64,000 nucleotides of DNA from Haliotis asinina (GCF_037392515.1 NC_090290.1:36295253-36359252), one strand, 5' to 3'; shown: positions 47,290 through 59,250, numbered from the stretch's first letter. Translations and numbers: made by a program. Notes: generated from the sequence alone by a model not told the origin.

Positions 47290-48110
47290 TTCCGTTTCAG
47301 GAAAGAGTCTGAATAGATTATATATTGTCTACGTTTATAGAGTCTTTGAATATATTTAAGAGACGTTAATATGGCGTTAGCGTCAGCAGTGAAATAGAGC
47401 TATTATCTGGTAATCTAGAAGATATTGTTCTGGATCCAATGACAGTGCCACAAGCCAAGTCCTTGGGCCTATTTGTGTATATAGATTTTTAGTTGCTATA
47501 TTTAGTTTTGATATTCTTATTTATATTTTAATTCATTAGTTTCTGATTTTTTTAAAATGCAGTTAAAGTTAGGTCAACTTGTGGCCTAACCAATTGCCAA
47601 GGAGGACAAGAAAGAAGACAGGAAGAAGCTATATTTTCCAGCTCAATGCCGACCGAAGAAAGAAATGGTTTAATTCTTTGTCCTAGAGGCGGAACAAGAG
47701 GTTTCTTGTTGTACAAAATCCTTATAAAGGGGATTGAAAACAGTTATAGGCAGGAATAGATTCATTAGAGTACAATTTAGTAATAAATTGTAAGGATATT
47801 TTTTTACGACGTTGTGTAAGAGATGTGTAAACCTTGGTGGTGGACAGAATCAAGACGTTTAAGGTTGCTTTTGCAGGCTCCACCATATACGATGGAGCCA
47901 CAATGAAGTTTTGAACGGAACAGTGATCGATATAGGTATAAGAGGGTCGCTTGATCCCCTCCCCACTTTGAGTTGGAAACAACTTTCAACAAGTCAAAAG
48001 CTTTCAGGCATTTAGTTTTAAGGGACTTAATATGAGGCAGAAATGTTAAATTGAGTCAAAGAGTAAGCTCAAGAACTTGGCCTCCTTTACATCTTTGATG
48101 GGAGTTCAGG
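47290..48110 (-). pseudogene. I/Nimbus-like LINE fragment, second copy
   Basis: It matches 33550-34430 on the same strand. On the minus strand it covers the RT thumb (NSKWGGDQATLLYLYRS, then a V-Y-G-G-A-C-K-S-N-L-K motif) down to part of the RNase H region. Many small losses break every frame. It is clearly the same family as 33200-34920 but diverged independently. Confidence 0.8.
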
Positions 48111-48689
48111 GCCCGAAACCATCGAAAGCACTGTTCTGAGTTGTTTTATGGATTAAAGTGTTTACTACTGTCACAAGCAAACGTGAGGCTGTACTATTCA
48201 GAGTTCGCCTTCAACACATTGACTGCCACACGAGTATACCCCTAGTATCAATGGCTGCTCAGATTTGTGACTAAGAGTTATCTCGAAGCAAGTTTCACAT
48301 GCTGAAAAAACAGGCATGTCACAGCTACTGGCGCCGATAAACACATCTTATAACTACGACTCGCTGTTGGGTGGGAATACGTTTATGTAATCATATCGTT
48401 GGAAAACGAATACCCTGTAAATATTGTATGTGCATATAAATATCACATTATATATTTTTCTGACAAGGGTATATCACATTCATTTATATTAGTGAACGAA
48501 AAAAGGGAGACGACTGAGTACATACATATCATGATCACATTAAATGACATGCACATCACAATGAAGAGAGACGCATACAATGATACCAATTATCTTTCCT
48601 TCAGTTATTTTACAAATATAACCATATTGTGCTTGGAATAAAACCTGTACATGTTGGTTACACGTTCTTGGGGAAAGTTTCATACGTTT
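48111..48689. other. Intergenic stretch, no gene recognised
   Basis: An 80-residue plus frame (48399-48641) has no motif. Confidence 0.45.
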
Positions 48690-48703
48690 ACATTTTATTC
48701 GAG

Positions 48704-48968
48704 TGAGTGAGTTTAGTTTTACGCCGCACTTAGCAATACTCCAGCGATATGACGACGGTCTGTAAATAATCGAGTCTGGATCAGACAATCCAGTGATGAA
48801 CAACATGAGCATCGATTTGCGCAGTTGGGAACCGATGACATGTGTCAACCAAGTCAGCGAGCCTGACCACCCGATCCCGTTAGTCGCCTCTTACGACAAG
48901 CATAGTCGGCTTTTATGGCAAGCATGGGTTTGCTGAAGGCCTCTTCTACCCCGGGACCTTGACGGGTC
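48704..48968 (-). mobile_element. SINE-A, full length
   Basis: A 265-bp copy with a 14-bp target duplication bearing one mismatch: acattttattcgag (48690-48703) and acattatattcgag (48969-48982). It has the doubled head motif. Confidence 0.94.
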
Positions 48969-49369
48969 ACATTATATTCGAGATTTGCTCGCCCGTCTAT
49001 AAGAAGTTACCCTCAGACATCTGTTCGATGCGAGTAACACAAGGAACACTTGACTAGTTATTACAACTACAAAGTATCAAAGGAATTATGCGTGTAATAC
49101 AACTGCATGTATATCACTAGTACACGCAAGAGAATCAGTCAGAACACTCATCACTACAGCACGCGCAACATACATGCTCGATACCCATCCAATACACATT
49201 AGATGAAAATAGACTGTCTAATGACATCACGGGAATCCCCGGGTCGCCATTAGCGGGTTTAACAAACTCCAGATGTACCGTGAAAATAAAGAAACAATCA
49301 TCCTTAAAAAATACAAAAATGACAACAAGTAAAGAACCCATGTAGTCAATAAAAGCAGCTCAACTGTTG

Positions 49370-49558
49370 AAACCACTTTTTCCCCAGCACTGGGGGAAAA
49401 TTTAGTGAATCGTTTGAACTTCGATTTCGGAGGCTTTTTTCATCGCGTTTTTTTTTAACTTTATAGGCTGAACTGGCATTTCTGATGATTTGTTTCGGTA
49501 AGTGCATACCGAAAGATATCAGAATTTGCAAAGTTGTGTTTTCCGTTGCATGTGAACT
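49370..49558. mobile_element. Right-end piece of the TTAA-flanked element family
   Basis: It matches 23760-23903, including atgatttgtttcggtaagtg, cataccgaaag and the end gttgcatgtgaact. TTAA follows at 49559-49562. The left terminus was not found. Confidence 0.65.
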
Positions 49559-49710
49559 TTAACAGGTTCATGACAAAATCAGCACACCCAAGTGACCTCG
49601 AGCTCGTGCATGTCAGTAACACCCAATGCACACCTGCCGCACCAAGTCCTTAACGACTGAGGTGTAATGGCTGCCGTTTGTGCTAAACTATTTTTCACGT
49701 CGGCTCTGAA

Positions 49711-50020
49711 ATCCAGCTAGGGTCCATGCAGAAAGCAAATGTGCTGCTGTAAGTCCCCATGGTCCTCAGTATGGTGATCTACCTTCAGTTGTTGGCAACC
49801 TACAGCTCATTTTTGTTTTGTATTGTCCTCTATAGATACATTGTTCTAGGTCTAATCACTAGTTTTACATTCTACTCTGATGTTCTAGTTAGTTTTACTG
49901 TCCTTCGTTGACAGTTTTTAACAATGTATATGCTATTAATTCATCTGTATTGTAATAATTAATCGTTCTAGCCACGATATGGCTGCAATATTGCCGATGT
50001 GACGTTAGATATTAAATCAC
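49711..50020 (+). mobile_element. SINE-B, 5'-truncated
   Basis: It starts atccagctagggtccatgca and ends gacgttagatattaaatcac. By eye it is very close to 15817-16121. Confidence 0.82.
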
Positions 50021-50927
50021 TCTGTCTACTCCTCGATGCAGGCCGAATTGTTCTTATGACGTAAAATTAATCTTTTGGGAAGAAAACAAAGGAAAAAATA
50101 TATCATAGTTGAAACTGTAACTTTATTATCTCGTAGCTTAGTATGTTTAAATATGTAATTTTATTGTCTTGAAGTCGACACTATTAATTCTAAAAAAAAT
50201 AGCAACAAACTTACCGGACAATAAAGGCACATGATAAAATCCGGTATAATAAATACAGATTAATAGATGCAACAGCCAATTTCTAAAATGAGTAAATAAT
50301 AACGGCTTTAATTCATTATAAGCAATAAAAACCGGAAATGGTCTGCCCGGTATCACTTTGCGCTGGAGTATATAATGGCGTGTCATCACGGGTCGCACGA
50401 GAATACACGCTGAACATGCAGAATGAAAACAACGGGCATCTTTTAATCAACCATCAACAGATACCCTGTGAGTACTGCATGCTACTTCTTATATTTTACT
50501 TGTGGTCTTTACGTAAATGACTTTTTAAAATTCGTGTGTTTAGAATCTACTGTTATGCTATTGTCGGAATAGGACTAATATAGTTACAAAACTTTTACAC
50601 ACACAGTTAACGTAATCGGTAGAAAACAACACCGCGTTCTATGAAAAAAATTATGCTGTCACGTGACATGATTTGGAAATTATTTGTTTTGTATCAATGC
50701 TTTTTTTCAACAGTTTCGTTAACACGTCAAAAAAGGTAGAAATGAATGGTCCCGTTCAAGTATGACATAACTTTTCTGGATTTCCCCTTTTAGTTTATTT
50801 TACTTTACTAGGCTCATACAAAATCCGATTTTTTGTAAAACAACTTAAATGTCCCCACAATAAACGGTCTAAGTACCTCAATGAAAAATGTTTTACATTT
50901 TTATAAGTAATTAAAGGCAATTTATTG
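50021..50927. other. Intergenic stretch, no gene recognised
   Basis: AT-rich, with only short unsupported frames. Confidence 0.45.
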
Positions 50928-52700
50928 CTTTTCTTGAAGGTCTGTCCAATAACGCTCCTAAACTCCCGTGTCGTGCAACAATTTGCAATATTTTTCAAGA
51001 AGCAAACCTTGTTAGAAAAATGCATGTTGCTGATGTGTTTCTGGAGCATCCAAATAGTTGTATCCATGTTGATGGCACGACTGACAACCAGCGTCATTTC
51101 TATGGGTATCAAGTGTTTACTACTTCCCTGCCCAGCGTGGCCATGTGTATGTTAGAAACTATGTGGTGACAACACAAATTAACCAGCTGTACACTGTCCT
51201 GGAGGATTTTGCCAACTTTCTGTCCTCAAAGAATGAAGATTCTCAAGAATTATATGGCAATTTAAAATATATCATGACGGACCAACATATTGTTGATGAA
51301 GTGTTAAAATCCAAATTGGAAGAAATGCGTCAAGTGTGTTATCCAAATCAGAAGCCATATGGAGCAAATTGAATGACAAAAAAAAAAAGCCCAAACGATC
51401 AATGCTAACCAGTGGTTTTGTCACCTCCATGTGCTATTGGGTCTAGCTCATCCAGCATCTCTTGCCATTTCTCAATATGAAAATATTATTACTGACAATG
51501 GCAATTTGAACATGCTAAGAAGATCATCTGGCAGTGACAAGAAATTTGAATGTAGCCGTGCTGAGGACGTCATTAGATCTGTCTCTAATTTGATTAATAC
51601 CTTAGGCCAACCCGCTGCAGGACTCACTGCAGATTTCACTGCATTCATGAAATCCATTAACCAACATATTCATTTGAAACAATATCACCACAATCGTTTC
51701 AAAATCCTCGTCCATAATGTTGCAGCCACAATTCATCACAAACATCACCTCAAACAGTTCATGGCGAGCATCACACTTGAAAATCAACTCATTAAAGCTG
51801 TCAGAGAAGATCTATCCAATGACATTCTCCTCTCTGAAGTTCTTACTCTTGCTCTTTTTCATGTTCACATCCCTCACCCATTTTACACTTTGATTTTAAG
51901 TTTTAAAAACCCAGCAAATCACATCCTCCATATACAAATGCAGTATTATCTTCAGCAACTCTCGGCAAATCCATCAATGATACTCCAGCAGGATTTCATC
52001 ATGTGCCCATCTTTTAAACAACCTGCAAGCCAACATCCTCTGGGCGTACAACAAGCCATATGCTTGGTTACAATATGTCATCACAGATCATCTTTTACAG
52101 AGATGTCAAGCCCAAAAGTGATCCAAGGAAGTCATAAGTGTAATAAAGTTGAAGGTGCGAACAAGCGAATAAAAGTAATATCAGAAATGCCAAACCCTGT
52201 TGGTAGAAAACGTCGCCACAGGTTCAAATTTCTCGTAAACGTAAAAGTTACAAGTGGCACAGAGGTACTGTACTCCAGGTACAAAGCCATTCTATGCAGA
52301 TGATGATTCTGATGGAAGAGAATACATGTTCTTTGACATTAAATATGATGGGTATGAAGATATCAGTTTAACTCGTATTGAAAAGGACTGGCACCAGGGA
52401 GATGTGGTATTTGATTGCAATAGATAACACTCAAATGTCATTGGAGCACTTTATCACATTCTCTTGTGTGGTGTTTGCAATGAGCAGAGTGTTTGCAATG
52501 GGTTTCATTTGTTTGGGTACACATTTGTGGAGAAGGATATTATGTTGCCAACTGTACCTTGTTCACAGTTGGATGGTTATCCGACAGCAAGGGTTTCTGG
52601 TTGGATAGGATCCAGGATGCTGATGGTGTTCCAGTGGAATACTTGTGCACGGCTGGGGGCATAACACTTGCATTATTTCAAATCATACGCAGGGAGCTAG
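50928..52700 (+). pseudogene. Decayed transposase-like gene, family not identified
   Basis: Plus-strand pieces read as one degraded protein. Piece 1 (50930-51170) has CRATICNIFQEANLVRKMHV and then SCIHVDGTTDNQRHFYGYQ. Piece 2 (51145-51372) has NLKYIMTDQHIVDEVLKSKL. Piece 3 (51415-52303) starts WFCHLHVLLGLAHPASLA and continues as 290 open codons with helical, His-rich sequence. Piece 4 (about 52300-52425) has YDGYEDISLTRIEKDWHQ. Weaker pieces run to 52700 in shifting frames. I recall similar unnamed proteins repeated in cnidarian, fish and mollusc genomes, with a VDGT, a TD-x-x-x-V and a FLLGL motif in this order. That suggests a transposase, but it is from memory. A host-gene relic is the alternative. 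Confidence 0.5.
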
Positions 52701-52959
52701 CAAAGTTCATACACAAGCATGGGAAATATGCAACTATACTGACACACAATAAAAACTCAAAACCCATTTTGGTCATTTTCAAAATTATTTTACATAATGA
52801 ATTCAATTAACACACTTAGATAACGATGTAAGGTCGCCAAATGAAACCATAAGAAGATTTGGGTTTTAACCCATTTAATGTTCACGACAAAGGGATAATT
52901 CGACAAAACAACTCTGGCAGTTTTCTTGGATCTTATGGGGTTACCGTGACGTGGACGGG

Positions 52960-54035
52960 CAAAGTGGGGTTTTGGACACATAAAAGGCATCATGATTCGA
53001 TTGTTTCACTACCATGGCTCAAGGAACCACAGAGGAATCTAGCCATTGGGATGCTGTTGGCCGCAACATCACAGAGCGAGGTTGCCCGCCTCTTTGGAGT
53101 GCATCCATCAGCTGTCCACAGACTCCAGCAACGTCATCAGCAAACAGGAAGTGTTCGTGACCGTCCACGACCAGGCCGACTTACGGTTACGACATCACGT
53201 CAAGACCGACACATCCGACGAGCACATCAACGGAACCGCTTTCAGACAGCAGCGAACACAGCTCGTACCACAGTAACGGACGGCAGGTCAGCGCTATGAC
53301 TGTGAAAAGACGTCTGCGAGCCGTGGGTATGAGATGTCGAAGGCCATACCGTGGAAACATCATGACACCACGTCATCGGGCTGCCAGACTGCAGTTTGCT
53401 CAACAACATCGCCTTATGCCACCCAGATTCTTCAACCATTGTGTCTACTCTGATGATTCAAGGTTCTGTCTATCCTTTGCCGACGGACGTCAACGTGTAT
53501 ACAGACGGCAACACGAACGTTATCAAGATGGATGCGATGTTGAGAGAAATCGCTTTGGTGAAGACAGCGTAATAGTTTGGGTTGAAATCAGATTTCGTAG
53601 CCATCTGATTGTGGTTAACGATACACTGACAGCACAGCGTTATGTCGACCAGACTTTAAGGCCTGTTCTTCAACCGCTTCTGAACAACCATGGACATCAG
53701 GAAATGCCCTTGACATTCCAGCACGATAACGCCCGTCCCCACACTGCATGTCTTACCAGAGACTTTCTCCAGCACGCAGAGATGCCAGTCCTTCCCTGAC
53801 CAGCTGCTTCACCAGATTTATACCCTATTGAACATTTGTGGGATGAACTTCGACGTCGTGTCCATCAACGTCAACCAAACAACGTCGCAGAATTGGCCCT
53901 TGCTCTACAGCAGGTGTGGCAGAATATTCCTCAAGCATCTGTTCGACGTTTGTGCCAGTTCATGCCACGACTCCGTGCTTGCTTGCAATCTCAAGGGTGT
54001 CACTCTCGCTACTGGCTTTGATAAGGGGGTCTGTG
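52960..54035 (+). pseudogene. Tc1/mariner (DD34E) transposase, broken by one shift and one stop
   Basis: The first frame (to 53299) holds the helix-turn-helix N-terminus, with AIGMLLAATSQSEVARLFGV and then RDRPRPGRLTVTT. A 1-base shift near 53278 leads to the second frame, which opens MTVKRRLRAVGMRCRRPYRG. Catalytic residues are D in VYSDDSRF (53452-53454), D in FQHDNARPHTA (53725-53727) and E in SPDLYPIEHLWDEL (53830-53832), with 34 residues between the last two. A TGA at 53797-53799 sits where relatives have Trp (LPxPA). The C-terminus runs to about 54020. It is otherwise nearly full length. Terminal inverted repeats were not found by eye. Confidence 0.9.
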
Positions 54036-54266
54036 TGTTAAACTTGACGTGTTACGTCATCAGAGTGCAAACATCATCTTCTTAACATGCAAAGGAAGAC
54101 AATTAAACTCTTTACATTACTATTAAAACTTGTTTGCAACTGATATGGTTTGTCATTTGTTTTCCAAGTTTGAAATGCGTTTTGCGTTTCCATTGCGTGT
54201 CAGTATGTATATGTGTGGAGTGGCACATGTGATATAACTAAACAGAAAATATGGGCTATGAATATG

Positions 54267-54535
54267 AGTGAGTTTAGTTTTACGCCGCACACAGCAATAT
54301 TCCAGCTGTATGACGGCGGTCTGTAAATAAGCGTAGTCTAGACCAGACAATCCAGTGGTCAACAACATGAGCATCGATCTGCGCAACTGGGATCCGATGA
54401 CATGTGTCAACCTAATCAGCGAGCCTGACCACCCGATCCCGTCAGTCCCCTAATACGACAAGCGTAATCGCCTTTTATTTCAAGCATAGCTATAGGTTGC
54501 TGAAGGCCTATTCTACCCCGGGACCTTCACGGGTC
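54267..54535 (-). mobile_element. SINE-A, full length
   Basis: A 269-bp copy with an exact 13-bp target duplication, ggctatgaatatg, at 54254-54266 and 54536-54548. Confidence 0.95.
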
Positions 54536-54548
54536 GGCTATGAATATG

Positions 54549-54931
54549 GATGGGGGATGATAATTCACACAGCACTGAGAGGTAGCAATCTGCCAGGATA
54601 TGAGCACCACAAGTGGATTACTTTTGCATTTTCCTGACTAAACTGTTACTGTTATACAATAAAACTTACCATAAAAATAATATTTCCTTTGAAGGATGAG
54701 TGGATATATAATCAGACCCACTGAAAAAAGTAACGGTCCACTTCAAACTTTGTGATTTTGCACTTTGTGATAACTGCTCTGGGTAGAGGTTGCACAAATT
54801 TCTGGGACATGGGCATTTCACTGTTTGGAATGTACATTATTTTCTTTGACAACACATGTAAAACTGATGAAAGTCATCAGAAACTGCTTATTTTCTAAAA
54901 CAGCACAGTAAATTTTGAATTCATTTGGGGT
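54549..54931. other. Intergenic stretch, nothing recognised
   Basis: No gene or repeat was seen. Confidence 0.45.
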
Positions 54932-54939
54932 ACAGAAGT

Positions 54940-55154
54940 ACGAAAGCCTATTAGGGTCAAATCCGTATCTGAAAAATGCGTTTTGAAAAGTAATTACGAA
55001 TTTTTTGTTAAAAACGTTAATTAAAATCTCGTAATTACGACTTCTAAAACAATCTCGCAATTACGACTTTTTAAAAAAAATATCGTAATTTCGACTTAAT
55101 CTTTTACGACTTTTCAAAACGCAAATTTCAGATTTTACCCTAATAGGCTTTCGT
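54940..55154. mobile_element. MITE with about 45-bp inverted ends and 8-bp target duplication
   Basis: The ends read acgaaagcctattagggt on both strands and stay complementary to about gcgttttgaaaagt. The flanking 8-bp repeat is acagaagt (54932-54939) and acagaggt (55155-55162), one mismatch. Eight bases suit hAT-type transposition. The inside is AT-rich with three or four diverged cgtaattacgac palindromes. It has no coding capacity. Confidence 0.82.
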
Positions 55155-55162
55155 ACAGAGGT

Positions 55163-56277
55163 AATAGGCACATGCGAAACAAGACTTAGTTGTGAAGAAA
55201 TTATGGGGATGTAACGCTAAAAAGTATTTTTCTGCGGTTACTGTGTAATAATGACCAGGTCATTTATGAATAGTTTTCAGCAAATATCATACACATGAGA
55301 AGCAGACGCCCCTGAGCTCCTAACCGTGAAACCTGGATATGTTTGGGCATATCTGAGTGTATAAATGTATGTGATGATATTTTAAAAAAAAATTAAATCT
55401 ATTTTGTTAGTACATCTATAACAGGCTTTGTTGCTATTTCACTAGAGGCAATATTTTAAAACAGTCTGGGATCCCTGATGAAAATGTAGACAAGAGCAAA
55501 TCCTATTAAAGGCATAAACAGCCTAACCTGGATTAGCACACCATACTTACATATTTTAACAGACGTTTTTAGTCTAGAACTTTATTTTATATGAACTACT
55601 GAGTTATTACATCCTAAGATGTTAGAAACCACTGTACAACCAAATATAACTAACCTGGTGACTTCTGAGACCCAACCTCACATTGTCATTACACAGAACG
55701 CAGTGCCAACCACCAGACACGAGGTATGATCACATTTAATTAGATGATCCCATCAACCAATCAAAATCCTCCGTGTCATGACAAAGATTCCCATAAAGAC
55801 GGAATGTGCGTGAAATACGTATTAATCAACCTTGGCCTACCCAGAACAAGCACAAATACTGTTGGCCACAAAACTGAATAACATCAAGAAATGTTTTTTG
55901 CATGATGTTTTTAACATTTTAAATGAAACACAATAAATACTACGTGATACGTCATTGCGACAGGCACAAGAGGTAATTTTCTCCTGGACGTAACAAAGAA
56001 CGCCAGGAGAGGTTTGCCTATTGTGCCTATTTTGCTACCATGTGAAACTTGTTTTAAAATACCACTGATGTTAGATGAGAGATAACTCGTAGTAGTGGAA
56101 TTTATATGACGAGTATATTCGTGAGAGACAGTCAGCGTGTTTAGTTCTAACAATGCAAGCAAAGCCCATTTACACACATGACATGTCGGTTGTTTTCCCT
56201 GTTTTTCTCTGTCTAGAAACTTGATAGACAATACAACTACTCTGCGAAACATATTTAGTCTATCATTCCGAGAGTGA
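55163..56277. other. Intergenic stretch, no gene recognised
   Basis: A 113-residue minus frame (55911-56252) has no motif. Confidence 0.45.
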
Positions 56278-56412
56278 GAGTAATATTCCAGCTATGTCAT
56301 CTGTAAATAATCGATTCTGGACCAGACAATCCAGTGATGAACAACATGAGCATCGATCTGTGCAATTGGGAGCCCATGAAAGTGTAGACCGAGTCAGCAA
56401 GCTTTACCACCC
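56278..56412 (-). mobile_element. SINE-A fragment
   Basis: Blocks taatattccagctatgtc, taatcgattctggaccagac and caatccagtgatgaacaac are readable. The head is missing. Confidence 0.78.
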
Positions 56413-56651
56413 GGCAATACGAATAAAAAATATGGTATTACGCCGCTGTAATCGAACGCTTTGACACCTACGCTACCTCACGTCTTCGTAATAGAAATAC
56501 ATTTAGAATGGAAAGTATGATACTGTGATACACTAATAATTCACTTAGCATTCCTAATCGGATTGTATTATTTACGATACGCGAACACCCCTGGCGTATA
56601 ATCTATGTGAATGTGTTATGTCAATACTGGTGACACCTATCCGTCACGATA

Positions 56652-56885
56652 TGGGTTAGAATCCTTCTAAACGTACTAAACCCCGTGCATGTCGTAAACA
56701 GCAACTAACGAGACTGGGTGCTCAGGTTTTCTGACTTGATCGAAATATGCTATCGTGTCTCATTTGCGTAGATCGATGTTCATGACATTGGTCACTGGAT
56801 TGTCTGGTTCAGTCTCGATTATTTACAGACCATGTGTGTTGCTGGAATATTACTGAGTGTGGCGTTAAACAACATATCAGCCAAA
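56652..56885 (+). mobile_element. SINE-A, older subtype
   Basis: It starts with a gggttagaatcc head, has a single diverged catgtcgtaaacagcaacta motif and ends ttactgagtgtggcgttaaa. It lies just past the 3' end of the repeat-protein gene. Confidence 0.78.
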
Positions 56886-56942
56886 CCAGTGACTGAATGA
56901 AATAACGAGCCATCTGATGTCAACAAACATATGGCGCTTCAG

Positions 56943-56948
56943 TTTATT
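56943..56948 (-). promoter_or_regulatory. Poly(A) signal AATAAA for the repeat-protein gene
   Basis: The minus strand reads AATAAA about 138 bases past the stop codon, which gives a plausible 3' UTR. Confidence 0.55.
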
Positions 56949-57085
56949 CAACCCGAACAACAACCCTGAAAATAATACTGTTTTGGCATTTGATAAAACT
57001 GGGTCCCAAACCAGAGAGACTGTATCAATACTGGTATCGAAGGCGGACTACCAACACACAACAATGTTCAGTCACTGGTCCGTAC

Positions 57086-58072
57086 CTACATAGTCCTTGC
57101 CTGCTCGAATGATTTCCTCTGTTGCCCTGGGACAAATATGTAAGATCGCTGACCATGATTTCGAAAAATTCTTCCCATCTGACCATAGCTCCTCCTTAGA
57201 ATGTTATCAGCCTCGGCAGTTGTCACCCTTGGAACTGGACGTGGTGTGATTGGGCAGCTCCGGGGATCATGCATGAGTCTCGACATCCTCCCACCCTGAG
57301 CTATGCTTGCACTGATTTCAGCCTCCGGCTTGACGCGCGGAACTGGACGCGAGGACAGAGGCATACGCCCATAGCTGTGAATCAGTCTTTTCATTCTCTT
57401 GCCCTTATCGAGTTCTGCTGATTGCTCTGCTTCAGGTTTTACACGTACGGGTCTTCGTGGCGTCCCCTCGTTTTTGCCATACTTGTGGATGATATTATCC
57501 ATCCGCTTCCCTTTACTCACTTCAGCTATTTCTTCGGCTTCGGGTTTGACGCGAGGGACAGCTCGAGACGATGCGGGCATCATGGCGTACTTGTGAACAA
57601 GATTATACATCCTCCCGCCTTTGTGAACTGTTGCCGTTTCCTCCGCTTCTGGCTTGACCCTTGGAACTCTGGGCGTAGGTCCATGCTCCCCATACTCGTG
57701 TACAATAACTTTCATTCTCTTGCCTCTACTGACTGAGGCAATGTCCTGTGCCTCAGACTTTATTCTAGGTGGTGCGGAAAAGGACCTTGGAGTTGCTGTG
57801 CCGTTTAGGAGAGGGGCCACCTTACCATTACGTCCGAGGTTAGAGTTGTCTCTTGTGGCTGATGTGGGACAGCGAGGTTTGGGTCGGGGAGAAGAGTATC
57901 CTGCTATTCCTTTTCCAAAAGCCCATGCCTTGACCACCCCCCAGCCCCGGGTGTAGTTTGAGTGAGCCTCAGGTTTGACTCTGGGTACAGGACGAGGGGT
58001 TCTATAGGAACTGTTTCGAACATCATGCCCGGGGTAGGACGCACGGTAACTGGTCTGGGGTCGCACGGGCAT
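57086..58072 (-). CDS. Basic repeat protein, seven 27-residue repeats, function unknown
   Basis: This 328-residue, strongly basic protein has repeat cores starting at residues 30, 102, 137, 173, 209, 245 and 281; the last six are spaced 35-36 residues apart. The core reads PRVKPEAE, then a variable A-rich stretch, G-x-RM, and a loosely kept L-x-H-x-YG. Linkers carry SSRPVPR-type Ser/Arg/Pro motifs. There is no signal peptide or membrane segment. GC content is higher than in the flanks, as expected for real coding DNA. The start is firm within this exon: an in-frame TAA directly precedes the ATG. A splice acceptor at 58101-58102 and a poly(A) signal at 56943-56948 frame the gene. I do not recognise the family. 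Regular basic repeats of this length occur in microtubule- or filament-lining proteins, but that is a guess. Confidence 0.75.
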   Translation of the reverse strand: MPVRPQTSYRASYPGHDVRNSSYRTPRPVPRVKPEAHSNYTRGWGVVKAWAFGKGIAGYSSPRPKPRCPTSATRDNSNLGRNGKVAPLLNGTATPRSFSAPPRIKSEAQDIASVSRGKRMKVIVHEYGEHGPTPRVPRVKPEAEETATVHKGGRMYNLVHKYAMMPASSRAVPRVKPEAEEIAEVSKGKRMDNIIHKYGKNEGTPRRPVRVKPEAEQSAELDKGKRMKRLIHSYGRMPLSSRPVPRVKPEAEISASIAQGGRMSRLMHDPRSCPITPRPVPRVTTAEADNILRRSYGQMGRIFRNHGQRSYIFVPGQQRKSFEQARTM

Positions 58073-58100
58073 TTAGACGGTCCGCTTCGGATGATGAAAC

Positions 58101-58116
58101 CTACGGGTATACATAA
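58101..58116 (-). other. Possible 3' splice acceptor of the repeat-protein gene
   Basis: The minus strand reads tgtatacccgtag before gtttcatcatcc, placing 28 bases of 5' UTR in the coding exon. The pyrimidine tract is weak. Confidence 0.4.
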
Positions 58117-58385
58117 AATAGCATTAAGTGTTGACGACGGACATAGTGAAATATTTTATGAAGTTTCACGGCTCATTTCGGCGTCATACACTGACCGCAA
58201 GGTATAAGTCGCATCGGTGTGTTTTAACACGAAATTTAGGGCCGTTACGAAATGATGGTTGATATAGGCGGCTATTTGTCGGTTTAAGTGACAAATGTCT
58301 GGTACATCAGCACGCATGAGCAGAAGAGTGGTTGAGTGACTTTAGTATTCCAGCTGTATGACGGCGTTGCTGCAGTTGTTGGGTC

Positions 58386-58512
58386 AGTGAGTGAGTTGCT
58401 TATTACGCCGCTTACACGGCCTATCACAGCCTGGGACATCAGAATTGAGCTTCGCATATAGTAACATGTGGGGAATCGAACACGAACCATCTTGGCTAAC
58501 ACTATACCATCA
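58386..58512 (-). mobile_element. SINE-C, diverged
   Basis: gtgagttgcttattacgccg, tggggaatcgaacacgaacc (a B box in the minus orientation) and cttggctaacactatacca are readable. Confidence 0.72.
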
Positions 58513-59145
58513 CCTGTAGAAAGTGTAGAAATGAGCAATGCGAAAAGTAAACAGTCGTAAGTTCTTATATTTTCTCGAAATAAATATTTGGCTCAGTCAC
58601 TACTCATAAACTACTATACTGGCGGAGCTGTGCATAAACATAAACATGTTCAGTTTAGAAGGGTTCCTTGCAGCCCCTCACTCAATTAGAGATTGGACTG
58701 TGTTGGAGATAAGACTGTTGACTGGCTGTATCAAGCAATGTTTCAATTCAACGACAGACTTTCAGCGAGACTAAAGACATTATTTATGGCAATTCAAAGC
58801 ACATTCCACAAGAGTCATATTTACATTGAACTACGTTGATAAGAACATATCGATTTGTTTGTTTCGACACGACACACGACATGGACCGTGTGATCAATGT
58901 AATTTTTAAAAACTGTTTTGTCAAAAGGTTATCAGCCTTGGTAATGGCAGTGTAGCAACTCTTGTGAATGTTTGCACTTCGATACGATCAACCAGCGGGT
59001 AGATTTTTCAAAAGTGTATTCACTGATAGTTCGTCGATTATAACGATCGATTTAACCATGATTCAAGGGCGATTTGAAAATAATGTTCCAAGTAAATTTC
59101 AGGATTTCAAGAGAAATCTACAGAATGTCAACTGATTAGGGGTGA
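58513..59145. other. Intergenic stretch, nothing recognised
   Basis: No gene or repeat was seen. Confidence 0.45.
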
Positions 59146-59250
59146 ACGAGCGAGTTGGGGTTCATGTCGCTATTAGCAATATTCCTGCAATGTGAGGAAT
59201 CGAACCCGGGCCTTCTGTAACTGTAGCTGTAACTATTATGTTACCTCAGG
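59146..59250 (-). mobile_element. SINE-C, short copy
   Basis: tagcaatattcctgcaatg runs directly into gaggaatcgaacccgggcc (a good B box on the minus strand). The middle block is deleted. Confidence 0.68.

Noticed and set aside
50928-52700. Virus-derived origin of the unnamed coding region
   Set aside because: No capsid, polymerase or envelope motif is visible; a transposase or host-gene relic explains the pieces better.
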